64,000 nucleotides of DNA from Sphingomonadaceae bacterium 3R27E2-A (GTDB lineage: Bacteria; Pseudomonadota; Alphaproteobacteria; Sphingomonadales; Sphingomonadaceae), in NCBI GenBank assembly GCA_005503165.1, contig SCNT01000009.1:62001-126000 (forward strand), read 5' to 3'. A program made the position numbers and the translations under genes. Position 1 is the stretch's first letter. Every line of letters begins with the position of its first letter. Below are positions 35,640-43,807 of the stretch, one piece after another. Below the pieces are notes generated by a model that saw only the letters and a list, made by a program, of their open reading frames with translations, was not told the origin of the DNA and did no database searches.

Positions 35640-36910
35640 GCCGATGCTTCCGCGCTGACGGCAAGGGCCTCGCCCATCAGGCTCAAATAGCCTTTCCAGA
35701 AGCCGCGCACGGCGTTCTCGTCCATGCCCATCGGCGCGTAATAACCGCGCACGTCGTCACCACCCATTTCGATGAAACTGTGCTTGCCTTCAGCCCCGGC
35801 GGTGCCCTGCTGGCAAAGTTCGACCGCTTCGCCGTCCTCCATCGAAATCAGTCCGGAAGGACCGACTAGGTTCAAATTGCGCAGTCGGTGACGGGTCGTT
35901 TCCTCATCATCGTCCGTATATCCGAAATAGGTCCAGACCAATTCGGTCTTGTCGACGCCGAAAGTCACGATCTGGCGTGTCGCCAGCGTGTTCTGAATTT
36001 GCTGCAGCACCACCGAGGGGAACAGCGACTGGATGTGCAGACCCACATCGTCCTCGATTTCGGGCCGGAACTGCAACAGGCTTTCGTCTTGCAATTTGGC
36101 GACGCCTTGCATTTCGCGATTCGCCTCATCACCGAAAGAGCCGTAATCGATGTCGCCCTTGGGCTTGGAAACGGTAAAGACATTGTGATAGCCCTGCTCG
36201 TCCAGTTCCCCCGCGCTGTCCTGGCTTTGCCGGTAGATGCCGAAGGTGGGATAGAATAGATGCAGCAAAGCTCCGTGGTAGCTGTCGCGACTGTTTTCGG
36301 AATAGAGCTTCCAGTTGCCCGCCATATATTGCCGGGAGTAACCCAGAACCTTGATCGGCCGATGGAAAACGCGGTCGATATACTTGCACATCACAGGCCC
36401 GAGAAAAACTTCAAGCGGCTCGACGTCGGCCGAAAACGTACCGAACACCATGCCCCTGTAACTCTCGACCCGGAGCTTTTCGAGCGAGTGATTGGCCGGA
36501 TCGAAATTCTTGTCGTAGCCCCCGACGCCCTTGAGGCCACGCCGGAACGGCACGCCGACCAACGTTCCTTCGGCATCATAGGCCCACTGATGATAGACGC
36601 AGACGAACGAACCATCGGCTTGATTGCCGCGCAGCGAGCGGCATACCGTCGCGCCCTTGTGCGCGCACCGGTTCACCCAGGCATGGATCTTGCCCTCCTC
36701 CCCGCGCACCAGCACCACCGGCGTTTCGCCGACATGGGTTGCGCGATAGTCTCCGGAGTTGGGGATCTCGGCTTCCAGCCCCAGGTAACACCAGGTGCGC
36801 CCCTTGAAGATGTTGCGCTGTTCGGCGGCAAATATATGCGCATCGTGGTAGACCCTGTAATCGACCGCTGTCGGAAGCGAAGGCATCCCCATTGGTGAAG
36901 CAGCATTCAT
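35636..36910 (-). CDS. Salicylate 1-hydroxylase-type Rieske alpha subunit (fifth oxygenase)
   Basis: Large subunit of 424 residues. Rieske ligands are C82, H84, C104 and H107 (CAHKGA, CVYHQW). The iron site is D209, H212 and H217 in NSRDSYHGALLH. CVYHQWAYD and GVPFRRGLKG mark the three-component salicylate 1-hydroxylases of sphingomonads (AhdA1c/BphA1c type), which convert salicylates to catechols. The ATG overlaps the preceding PdxA-type stop by four bases with GGAG seven bases upstream. A paralogue lies at 41887. Confidence 0.9.
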   Translation of the reverse strand: MNAASPMGMPSLPTAVDYRVYHDAHIFAAEQRNIFKGRTWCYLGLEAEIPNSGDYRATHVGETPVVLVRGEEGKIHAWVNRCAHKGATVCRSLRGNQADGSFVCVYHQWAYDAEGTLVGVPFRRGLKGVGGYDKNFDPANHSLEKLRVESYRGMVFGTFSADVEPLEVFLGPVMCKYIDRVFHRPIKVLGYSRQYMAGNWKLYSENSRDSYHGALLHLFYPTFGIYRQSQDSAGELDEQGYHNVFTVSKPKGDIDYGSFGDEANREMQGVAKLQDESLLQFRPEIEDDVGLHIQSLFPSVVLQQIQNTLATRQIVTFGVDKTELVWTYFGYTDDDEETTRHRLRNLNLVGPSGLISMEDGEAVELCQQGTAGAEGKHSFIEMGGDDVRGYYAPMGMDENAVRGFWKGYLSLMGEALAVSAEASA

Positions 36911-37923
36911 CGTGCTTCTCCCACAAATCCTTGGCCTGATGCGAGCTGGCCGCAGGTACGCATCGCGCTGCGCATCATCGCCGCGTCAGCCTTGCCCGTT
37001 CCGACAATGTCATAGGCAGTGCCGTGGGCGACCGACATGTGCAGATATGGCGGCCCCATCATGATCACGCAATTGCCCGAAAAACCCCAGGTCTTGACCG
37101 CTATATGTCCCTGATCGTGGAACATCGCGAGGACCATGTCATAACGCCCCTCAATGCACTGGCGGAACACCGAATCGGGTGCGATCGGACCTTCCACCGC
37201 GATGCCCGATCCTCGCGCCCGCTCGACCCCCGGGGCAATCGCGAGCCGGTCCTCGTCACCCATGGCGTGGGGGTTGAGGCCGGCCACTGCGATGCGAGGA
37301 CGAGCGATCCCCCAGGATTGCATGGCGTCGTTGACCTGCCTGATCGCCTTTGCCACGAGATCGGCGGTTATGATGTCGATCACCTGACGCAGCGACATGT
37401 GATCGGTGAGATGCGCGACCCGCAACGGGCCGGTCAGCAACACCAGGTAACTTTCGCCTGGCGTCGGACTAATGACCTTGTCGAGTTTCCCGGCCATCTT
37501 GAGCGAACCAGTACTGATAGGCCCCATGATCGTCGCTGCGAAGGCCCCGTCCCTGGCCAGCCCGTCAAGCTCGTCCAGCCATTGTGCGGTGGCATGGCCG
37601 GCCGCTTCGGTATCCTCGCCAAGCGGGAGCACGCCGTCCGGCAACGCCCCGGTGTCGATAACGTCGATCACCCCGGCATCGTCGCTCGGCGGTTCGAACG
37701 AGCGCATACGCCGTACCCGGGCCTTGATGCCGGTCGCGTCGAGCGCACGCTCCACCGCCGCGGCCGAGCCGAGCAGCACAGGAATCGAGACCTCGTGCAC
37801 GGATCCGTCCGCGAGGGCCTTAACGGTCACCTCGGGTCCAATCCCGGCCGGATCGCCGACCATTGTTCCGACGACGGGACGAAATGGTGAAGCGGACAAG
37901 GACTGGTCAGATGCTGTAGACAT
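36907..37923 (-). CDS. PdxA-family dehydrogenase, probably a dihydrodiol dehydrogenase
   Basis: Metal-dependent NAD dehydrogenase of the PdxA family, 338 residues. It shows VGTMVGDPAGIGPEVTVKAL, the metal-binding histidines in TDHMSL, LNPHAMGDE and FHDQGHIAVK, and YLHMSVAHGTAYDIVGTGKA. PdxA makes vitamin B6, but the TphB dehydrogenase of terephthalate breakdown belongs to the same family and oxidises and decarboxylates a cis-diol. Its place between a benzoate-type oxygenase (17-base overlap) and a salicylate-type oxygenase (4-base overlap) favours a catabolic diol dehydrogenase. Not provable from sequence. Confidence 0.75.
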   Translation of the reverse strand: MSTASDQSLSASPFRPVVGTMVGDPAGIGPEVTVKALADGSVHEVSIPVLLGSAAAVERALDATGIKARVRRMRSFEPPSDDAGVIDVIDTGALPDGVLPLGEDTEAAGHATAQWLDELDGLARDGAFAATIMGPISTGSLKMAGKLDKVISPTPGESYLVLLTGPLRVAHLTDHMSLRQVIDIITADLVAKAIRQVNDAMQSWGIARPRIAVAGLNPHAMGDEDRLAIAPGVERARGSGIAVEGPIAPDSVFRQCIEGRYDMVLAMFHDQGHIAVKTWGFSGNCVIMMGPPYLHMSVAHGTAYDIVGTGKADAAMMRSAMRTCGQLASGQGFVGEAR

Positions 37924-38401
37924 CGAGCATGGTCTGCGCGAGGTCGTTGATGATCACGGTCTTCTTGCGCTTGATCACAAAACTCCCGCCGGCAGGCTCG
38001 AGATCATAAAAGGCCGATCCGCTGTAGACGGTTACAGCCCCATCGAGCACGGACGTCACCGTCCATGACGTGCGCGCCTGCACCAGGCCCTCGACATCTT
38101 CCGTCGATAACAGCGTGAACACGTGAGAAGTGCGCGGTCCAGGAGTACTTGCCGAGGAACGCCCGGTACGAATGCGGAAAACGCGATCCTCCAGGCCGCC
38201 GCGATTGTGATAATAGATCAGCGATATTTCGCGCTGCGGATCGACAGTCAGGCGCTCGCGGTCGTCCCAGGCAGGAGCCCAGTATTCCGCGTCCTCGGCA
38301 TAGAGCGACAGCCAGGTGTCCCAATCCTTATCGTCAAGTGCAACCGCCTCGCGGCCGAGAAAGCGCCAAACGGCGAGCCATTGCGTATCGGCAGCCGTCA
38401 T
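37907..38401 (-). CDS. benB: Benzoate-type oxygenase beta subunit
   Basis: Small subunit of 164 residues: FLGREAVALDDKDWDTWLSL followed by YAEDAEYWAPAWDD, then EISLIYYHNRGGLEDRVFRI and TVIINDLAQTMLDVYSI at the end. The IYYxNRGGLEDRVFRIRT segment is typical of benzoate/toluate oxygenase small subunits. The start MTAADTQWLA overlaps the alpha stop by four bases; the longer frame is ignored. Confidence 0.88.
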   Translation of the reverse strand: MTAADTQWLAVWRFLGREAVALDDKDWDTWLSLYAEDAEYWAPAWDDRERLTVDPQREISLIYYHNRGGLEDRVFRIRTGRSSASTPGPRTSHVFTLLSTEDVEGLVQARTSWTVTSVLDGAVTVYSGSAFYDLEPAGGSFVIKRKKTVIINDLAQTMLDVYSI

Positions 38402-39810
38402 CGCGTCAACTCCACATCGCCCCTGGCAAGCAATTCTGCGGTCTCCTGGTCGATCGCGGTGTTCATCCGGCTGATCCATTCGTCGTGGATTGCGAGATAA
38501 AGCCCCTCGTCGGCCACGGACGGGCTGCTCATCACCGCATCGACCGCAAGCCCGGCGCCGAACTGCCCGGCGTCGTTCTCCCAGCGCGTCGCGCCGCGCG
38601 ACATGTCGTTCATCCGGCCCTCGCCTGCGCCGAAGCCAGCCTGGCAGTTGTTGAATTCGGTCAGATCGTCCGGCGTCGCCATGCCGCTGGCATTGAAGAA
38701 GTCTTCGTACTGCCGGATCCTCAAGGCCCTGGCCGCGGCGCTTTCACCCACCGGAGCGATGCAATAAGTCGTGACTTCGGTCTCATCGACGGAGATCGGC
38801 TGGATGATCCTGATTTGGGTGCTGGTCTGGTCCATCAGGAAGACGTTGGGGAAGAGTTGCAGGTTACGGATGCGCTTGTTCATCCAAAGCGCCTTTTCAT
38901 CGCCATGGGTATCCACGATCCAGTCGAGAACCTCGAAGTTTGGCCGGTCCCTGAAATTGGCGTAGTCGGCCCAAAGAACCGAGTGTCCGTTGTGGAAGGA
39001 AAAAGAGCCCCCGTCCTGCCGGTTGAAATTCGAAAAATCGATCGCTTTCGTGTCGTTCTTGGAGGCCCCTTCGACCCGCCGCATCACGGTCAGGAAGTAA
39101 TTGGCATGGACCGTTGCGACGTGGTACCCGTCGAGGCCGTTTTCGACCTGCATCTTCCAGTTGCCGCGATAGCGGTACCGGGTTGCTCCCGCCAGCACTT
39201 CCATTCCACCGTGCTGCGACTGGTCCACCAACAGGTCGATGAACGCCTTTGAGCCGGCCAGATATTCCTCGAGCGGCAATACATCGGCCGACAGGCTGCC
39301 GAAGATGAAGCCGCGATAAATTTCGAGACGAGCGATCCGGGGAAGCCCGAAATCGGCGCGGTCGAATCCAGGCGCATACCCCCCCGCCCCTTCTTCGGTG
39401 ACGTCAAGAAGGTCGCCCGCGGACGAGTAGGTCCAGCCGTGGAAGGGGCACATGAAATTCTTTTTGTTGCCGGCTTTTTCCCGGCAAACCCTTGCACCGC
39501 GGTGGGCGCATGCGTTGACAAGTCCACGGACGGTCCCCGACCTGTCTCGCGTGATGATGACAGGAATTCGCCCGATTTTGGTGGTAAGGAAATCGTGCGG
39601 CTTGGCCACCTGACTTTCATGCGCGAGAAATATCCAGTTGCGCTCGAAAATATACTTCATCTCGATGTCGAACAATTCGGCATCGGTGAAGGCGGCGCGG
39701 TCGATCTGGAAAATTCCCTTCGCCTCGTCCTTCACTAGCCATGATTTCAGCCTCTGCTTGATCGCTTGCAAATCTGCAATCCGACCGACGCGCTTTTCTG
39801 CGGCTTCCAT
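38398..39810 (-). CDS. benA: Benzoate/toluate-type Rieske alpha subunit (sixth oxygenase)
   Basis: Large subunit, 470 residues. Rieske ligands are C101, H103, C121 and H124 (CAHRGA, CPFHGW). The iron site is D227, H230 and H235 in NGLDGYHVATVH. ERNWIFLAHESQVAKPHDFL and QVENGLDGYHVATVHANYF are strongly BenA/XylX-like, so the enzyme should form the cis-diol of benzoate or a substituted benzoate. It begins the minus-strand set from the divergent 39.8-40.1 kb control region; GGAG is six bases before ATG. BenC-type reductase is missing locally and BenD-type is at 13368. Confidence 0.9.
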   Translation of the reverse strand: MEAAEKRVGRIADLQAIKQRLKSWLVKDEAKGIFQIDRAAFTDAELFDIEMKYIFERNWIFLAHESQVAKPHDFLTTKIGRIPVIITRDRSGTVRGLVNACAHRGARVCREKAGNKKNFMCPFHGWTYSSAGDLLDVTEEGAGGYAPGFDRADFGLPRIARLEIYRGFIFGSLSADVLPLEEYLAGSKAFIDLLVDQSQHGGMEVLAGATRYRYRGNWKMQVENGLDGYHVATVHANYFLTVMRRVEGASKNDTKAIDFSNFNRQDGGSFSFHNGHSVLWADYANFRDRPNFEVLDWIVDTHGDEKALWMNKRIRNLQLFPNVFLMDQTSTQIRIIQPISVDETEVTTYCIAPVGESAAARALRIRQYEDFFNASGMATPDDLTEFNNCQAGFGAGEGRMNDMSRGATRWENDAGQFGAGLAVDAVMSSPSVADEGLYLAIHDEWISRMNTAIDQETAELLARGDVELTR

Positions 39811-39971
39811 AACGCTCCACTCCCAATGTGCGAAGCCGACCGGACGGCTATCGCTGGACGGCTGGACACCTTGGCGGTGTTCACAAACCTGGTTCTACGC
39901 CGTCCGCGTTTCACGGACGAATCGCTCGCTCGACTTTCTGTTGCACGATTCCTACAGCAATGAATTACTCA

Positions 39972-39987
39972 GTGCAACGTATTGCAC
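39972..39987. promoter_or_regulatory. Operator-like perfect inverted repeat between benA and bphC
   Basis: GTGCAA-CGTA-TTGCAC is a perfect 6-4-6 inverted repeat, followed by TATGGAGAAC. It lies in the 289-base divergent region (162 bases from the benA start, 113 from bphC). It is the most symmetrical copy of the repeat shared with 15469, 48928, 58423 and 62024. Confidence 0.6.
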
Positions 39988-40099
39988 TATGGAGAACTAT
40001 CGACTATTGCCCCGAGTCGGTCGGCAAGAACCGACGAGAAGATAACCGGCGATAGCGGTCCCCCGAGACGCGAGCCGCATCCTCTGGGAGAGAGAGCAA

Positions 40100-40999
40100 A
40101 TGGTAGCAGTCACGGAACTCGGTTACCTCGGGTTGACTGTCACGAACCTCGATGCATGGCGCAGCTACGCTGCCGAAGTCGCCGGTATGGAGATCGTCGA
40201 CGAGGACGAAGGTGATCGCCTGTATCTGCGCATGGATCAGTGGCATCATCGCATCGCGCTGCATGCAGCCGATTCCGACGACCTTGCCTATCTTGGCTGG
40301 CGCGTAGCCGATCCGGTCGAATTCGACGGCATGGTGACGAAGCTGACCGCCGCCGGAATCGCAGTGACAGTGGCGAGTGAGTCCGAGGCTCGGGAGCGGC
40401 GCGTGCTCGGCCTTGCCAAGCTGGTCGATCCCGGCGGAAACCCGACCGAAATTTTCTACGGGCCGCAGGTCGATACCCACAAGCCCTTCCATCCCGGGCG
40501 CCCGATGTACGGCAGGTTCGTTACCGGCCCGGAAGGGATCGGGCATTGTATCCTGCGGCAGGATGACGTTCCTGCTGCGGCAGAATTCTACGGTCTGCTA
40601 GGGTTGCGCGGGTCGGTCGAATATCACCTGCAACTGCCCAACGGCATGGTGGCGCAGCCGTATTTCATGCACTGCAACGAGCGGCAGCATTCGGTCGCCT
40701 TCGGACTCGGCCCGATGGAAAAGCGCATCAACCATCTGATGTTCGAATATACTGACCTCGACGATCTCGGCCTGGCGCATGACATCGTGCGGGCGCGCAA
40801 GATCGACGTCGCCCTGCAGCTTGGCAAGCACGCAAACGATCAAGCACTGACCTTTTACTGCGCCAACCCGTCGGGATGGCTCTGGGAGTTCGGCTGGGGT
40901 GCCCGCAAGGCTCCAAGCCAGCAGGAATATTATACCCGGGATATCTTCGGTCACGGCAACGAGGCCGCGGGCTACGGAATGGATATTCCCCTCGGCTGA
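40100..40999 (+). CDS. bphC: Extradiol dioxygenase, 2,3-dihydroxybiphenyl 1,2-dioxygenase type
   Basis: Two-domain extradiol dioxygenase of 299 residues for bicyclic diols such as dihydroxybiphenyl and dihydroxynaphthalene. Iron ligands are H149 (GIGHCIL), H212 (INHLMFEYTDLDD) and E263 (WLWEFGWG), with H197 as the usual catalytic base. The N-terminal LGYLGLTVTNLDAWRSYAAE is typical of BphC. GGGAGAGAGC lies before the ATG. With bphB it would supply the ring-cleavage steps before NahD and NahE. Confidence 0.94.
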   Translation: MVAVTELGYLGLTVTNLDAWRSYAAEVAGMEIVDEDEGDRLYLRMDQWHHRIALHAADSDDLAYLGWRVADPVEFDGMVTKLTAAGIAVTVASESEARERRVLGLAKLVDPGGNPTEIFYGPQVDTHKPFHPGRPMYGRFVTGPEGIGHCILRQDDVPAAAEFYGLLGLRGSVEYHLQLPNGMVAQPYFMHCNERQHSVAFGLGPMEKRINHLMFEYTDLDDLGLAHDIVRARKIDVALQLGKHANDQALTFYCANPSGWLWEFGWGARKAPSQQEYYTRDIFGHGNEAAGYGMDIPLG

Positions 41000-41049
41000 T
41001 CCTCCAATTGATCGCGAGTCCGGAACTTAGATTGGAATTGCCAGACGCC

Positions 41050-41376
41050 ATGTCAAACAAACTTCGCCTTTGCCAAGTAGCAGACGTCAAGGACGGTGAA
41101 CCGGTCGCGGTTTACCAACAAAACATGCCTGCGCTTGCTGTTTACAACGTCGATGGCGATGTGTTCGTCACTGACAATTTATGCACCCATGGCAATGCCA
41201 TGTTGACGGACGGCTACCAGGACGGGGGAATCATCGAATGCCCGTTCCACGGAGGTTCTTTCGACATCGCAACCGGGGCTGCCAAGGCCTTTCCCTGCCA
41301 GATTCCGATCAAAACCTACCCTGTCACAGTCGACGACGGCTGGGTTTACATCGACCAGCCGGAAGGGAGCGCTTGA
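41050..41376 (+). CDS. bphA3: Rieske ferredoxin (BphA3 type)
   Basis: A 108-residue ferredoxin with a single Rieske 2Fe-2S domain: C45 and H47 (CTHGNA), C64 and H67 (CPFHGG). It carries electrons from the BphA4-type reductase to the terminal oxygenases. It is the only Rieske ferredoxin seen in the window, and so the probable shared donor for seven oxygenases. The ribosome site is weak. The next gene starts directly after its stop codon. Confidence 0.93.
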   Translation: MSNKLRLCQVADVKDGEPVAVYQQNMPALAVYNVDGDVFVTDNLCTHGNAMLTDGYQDGGIIECPFHGGSFDIATGAAKAFPCQIPIKTYPVTVDDGWVYIDQPEGSA

Positions 41377-41865
41377 ATGCTCGCCGCCCCTGCAGTGCGT
41401 CTTGAAATCCAGCAGCTCGCGACCGAGCTCAACGCGCTCTACGCCGAACTCATCGACGACGACCGCCTGGAAGAGTGGCCGGATCACTTTGTTTCGGACT
41501 GCATCTATACAGTGATCTCGCGCGAGAACTTCGAGCGAAACATGGATTCGGCTGCGATTTATTGTGACAGCCGGGGAATGCTCGTGGATCGCATTGTGTC
41601 GCTGCGCAAGGCGAACATCTTTCCGGTCCATGCCTATCGTCATATTCTTGGTCCGACCAGAATTGTTTCCGTAACGGGAGCGCTCGCCAAGGCGCAGACC
41701 AGCTATGCGGTCCTCATGACCCGCACTGATGGACGCACCACAATCTACAATTCGGGCAAATATATCGACGAGATCGATTTGTCGGGCGAGCGCCCCATGT
41801 TCCGTTCGAAGATCGCAGTTTTCGATACCAACCTCATCGACACGATGATGGTCCGCCCGATTTAA
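41377..41865 (+). CDS. Salicylate 1-hydroxylase-type beta subunit
   Basis: Small subunit of 162 residues: LYAELIDDDRLEEWPDHFVS, IYCDSRGMLVDRIVSLRKAN and a terminal IAVFDTNLIDTMMVRPI. It is paralogous to the subunit at 35160. Its ATG directly follows the ferredoxin stop (TGAATG), so the genes are coupled. The beta gene precedes the alpha gene here, the reverse of the other pairs. Confidence 0.9.
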   Translation: MLAAPAVRLEIQQLATELNALYAELIDDDRLEEWPDHFVSDCIYTVISRENFERNMDSAAIYCDSRGMLVDRIVSLRKANIFPVHAYRHILGPTRIVSVTGALAKAQTSYAVLMTRTDGRTTIYNSGKYIDEIDLSGERPMFRSKIAVFDTNLIDTMMVRPI

Positions 41866-41886
41866 TTCGCGACTAGGATTTTGACC

Positions 41887-43149
41887 ATGACCGACACAGT
41901 TGTGCTAGCCGAAAACCACGCGAAAACCACGAACGGTACTGGTCGCCGGGTTCCATACAGGGTTTTCACCGACCCGGAGTATCACACGCGCGAGCAAGAA
42001 AAGATCTTCCAAGGCGATAACTGGTCTTTCGTCGCGCTCGAAGCCGAGATCCAGGATGCCGGCGATTTCAAATCGACTTTCATTGGCGAAACCCCGGTCA
42101 TTGTGACCAGGGCGGCGGATGGCGCCGTTCATGTCGTGGTCAACCGCTGTGCCCATCGGGGAGCATTGGTCTGCCGCGAACTGCGCGGCAATCGCCCGAA
42201 TCTCGAATGTGTCTATCACCAATGGGCATATGATCTCGCCGGCAATCTGATCGGCGTGCCTTTCCGACGTGGTCTCAAGGGCCAGGGCGGCATGCCCGGC
42301 GATTTCGACATGAAGCAGCACGGTCTCAAGCAGCTACGGGTCGGGATCGTGGGCGGCCTTGTCTTTGCGAGCTTTTCTCAAAACGTGGTGCCCCTGGACG
42401 AATTTCTCGGTCCGCTGGTTGTCGAGCATATCGAACGGATCATGCACAAGCCGATCAAGGTGCTGGGTGACCAGCGGCAATATGTCCACGGCAACTGGAA
42501 ACTGTATGCCGAGAATACCCGCGATCCCTATCACGCGAGCCTTCTGCATCTGTTCCACAACACGTTCGGACTCTATCGGTCGACCCAGACCGGCAAGGCG
42601 CTGATGGATACCGAGAAGCGGCATTCGCTCCTCTATTCGATCGCTGCCAGCAACGACGAAACCGCAGACAAGCAGGCGTATGGCGATTCCCGAACGTTCG
42701 ATACCGAGTTCAAGCTTCAAGACATGTCGTTGCTCAAGGGCCGCCAGGAATTCGATGACGGCATAACCCTGGTCATCCTCGCCGTGTTCCCGAACCTCGT
42801 CCTTCAGCAGATCCAGAACACGCTGGCGGTGCGGCAGATCGTGCCCAAAGGGCAGGAAGCCTTCGAGCTGGTCTGGACCCACTTCGGTTATGCCGACGAC
42901 GATGCCGAAATGCAGGCAATCCGGCGCAAGCAAACCAACCTGATCGGTCCGGCCGGGCTGGTTTCGATGGAAGACGGCGAAGCGGTCGAAATCGTGCAGA
43001 ACGCAATTGTCGGCGAGCAGCAGGCAACCTCGTTCATCGCCATGGGTGGTGGCCGTGCCGAAGATGCCGACCACCTTGTCACCGAAGGAGCCATTGTCGG
43101 CTTCTGGGACAATTACGAGAAGCTCGTCGGCTTCGAGACCCCGCAATGA
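41887..43149 (+). CDS. Salicylate 1-hydroxylase-type Rieske alpha subunit (seventh oxygenase)
   Basis: Large subunit of 420 residues. Rieske ligands are C88, H90, C108 and H111 (CAHRGA, CVYHQW) and the iron site D213, H216 and H221 in NTRDPYHASLLH. I use ATG 41887, nine bases after AGGA, rather than the TTG two codons earlier. CVYHQWAYD and GVPFRRGLKG tie it to salicylate 1-hydroxylases, paralogous to the 35636 gene. The nahD gene overlaps its end by four bases, fitting a naphthalene-to-catechol route. Confidence 0.91.
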   Translation: MTDTVVLAENHAKTTNGTGRRVPYRVFTDPEYHTREQEKIFQGDNWSFVALEAEIQDAGDFKSTFIGETPVIVTRAADGAVHVVVNRCAHRGALVCRELRGNRPNLECVYHQWAYDLAGNLIGVPFRRGLKGQGGMPGDFDMKQHGLKQLRVGIVGGLVFASFSQNVVPLDEFLGPLVVEHIERIMHKPIKVLGDQRQYVHGNWKLYAENTRDPYHASLLHLFHNTFGLYRSTQTGKALMDTEKRHSLLYSIAASNDETADKQAYGDSRTFDTEFKLQDMSLLKGRQEFDDGITLVILAVFPNLVLQQIQNTLAVRQIVPKGQEAFELVWTHFGYADDDAEMQAIRRKQTNLIGPAGLVSMEDGEAVEIVQNAIVGEQQATSFIAMGGGRAEDADHLVTEGAIVGFWDNYEKLVGFETPQ

Positions 43150-43736
43150 CCCGCAAGATTGACTTCTATTTCGACTTCATCAGTCCCTTCAGTTACCTCG
43201 CGCAACTGAAGTTGCCCGAAATCGCCCGCAACGCGGGTTTCGAGCTCGAATATTGGCCGATCGACATCCCGGAGGCAAAGATCGCGGCGGGGAACTACGG
43301 CCCATCCAACCGCGAGGTAGCCCCAAAAATCAAGGTGATGACCGCGGACCTGAACCGGTGGGCCCGCAGGTACGACGCCTCATTGCGGTTTCCGGCCAGC
43401 TTTGCCTGCGCCGACTGGAACTGCGCCACTCTTTATGCGCGCGCGCAGGACAAGGCGGAAGCGTATGTCGCCGCGGCTTTCGATCGCATCTGGGGGCAGG
43501 GTATCGATCCGAGCGATCGCGCAGAACTGCGCTCCTGCGCAACAGAAGCCGGACTCGATCCAGATGCGCTGACGGCCTTCACAGCCTCGACACTCGGTCA
43601 GAATGAGTATCGCAAGGCCAGAAGCCAAGCCTACCAGCGAGGAGTATTTGGCGCGCCATTGATGTTTGTCGACGATGAAATATTTTGGGGCAACGATCGC
43701 CTAGATTTTCTGCAAGAGTATATTTCAAAACAATAA
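43146..43736 (+). CDS. nahD: 2-Hydroxychromene-2-carboxylate isomerase
   Basis: Glutathione-dependent kappa-class GST-like isomerase of 196 residues. It converts 2-hydroxychromene-2-carboxylate into hydroxybenzylidenepyruvate, the NahE substrate. The N-terminal KIDFYFDFISPFSYLAQLKL holds the active serine region, and the family ending RGVFGAPLMFVDDEIFWGND is clear. Its ATG overlaps the oxygenase stop by four bases. Confidence 0.93.
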   Translation: MTRKIDFYFDFISPFSYLAQLKLPEIARNAGFELEYWPIDIPEAKIAAGNYGPSNREVAPKIKVMTADLNRWARRYDASLRFPASFACADWNCATLYARAQDKAEAYVAAAFDRIWGQGIDPSDRAELRSCATEAGLDPDALTAFTASTLGQNEYRKARSQAYQRGVFGAPLMFVDDEIFWGNDRLDFLQEYISKQ

Positions 43737-43750
43737 CTACATAATAGTTA
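43734..43750. repeat. A/T-rich inverted repeat before the first TonB receptor
   Basis: TAACTA-CATAA-TAGTTA is a perfect 6-5-6 inverted repeat starting at the nahD stop codon, in an unusually A/T-rich gap in this GC-rich window. It could be an operator or promoter element for the receptor, or a weak terminator. Confidence 0.35.
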
Positions 43751-43807
43751 ATAATAATATTGCTTGACCTATTCTACGGTAGATCGAGCGACATAGGGAG
43801 AGGGATC

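Noticed and set aside
36907-37923. Vitamin B6 enzyme PdxA
   Set aside because: Gene overlaps with two oxygenase operon members favour a catabolic dehydrogenase, although the reaction is not proved.
39988-40045. Short peptide MENYRLLPRVGRQEPTRR downstream of the repeat at 39972
   Set aside because: The same ATGGAGAA text recurs near 13240 and 34450 without a conserved peptide, so it more probably belongs to the control element than to a leader peptide.
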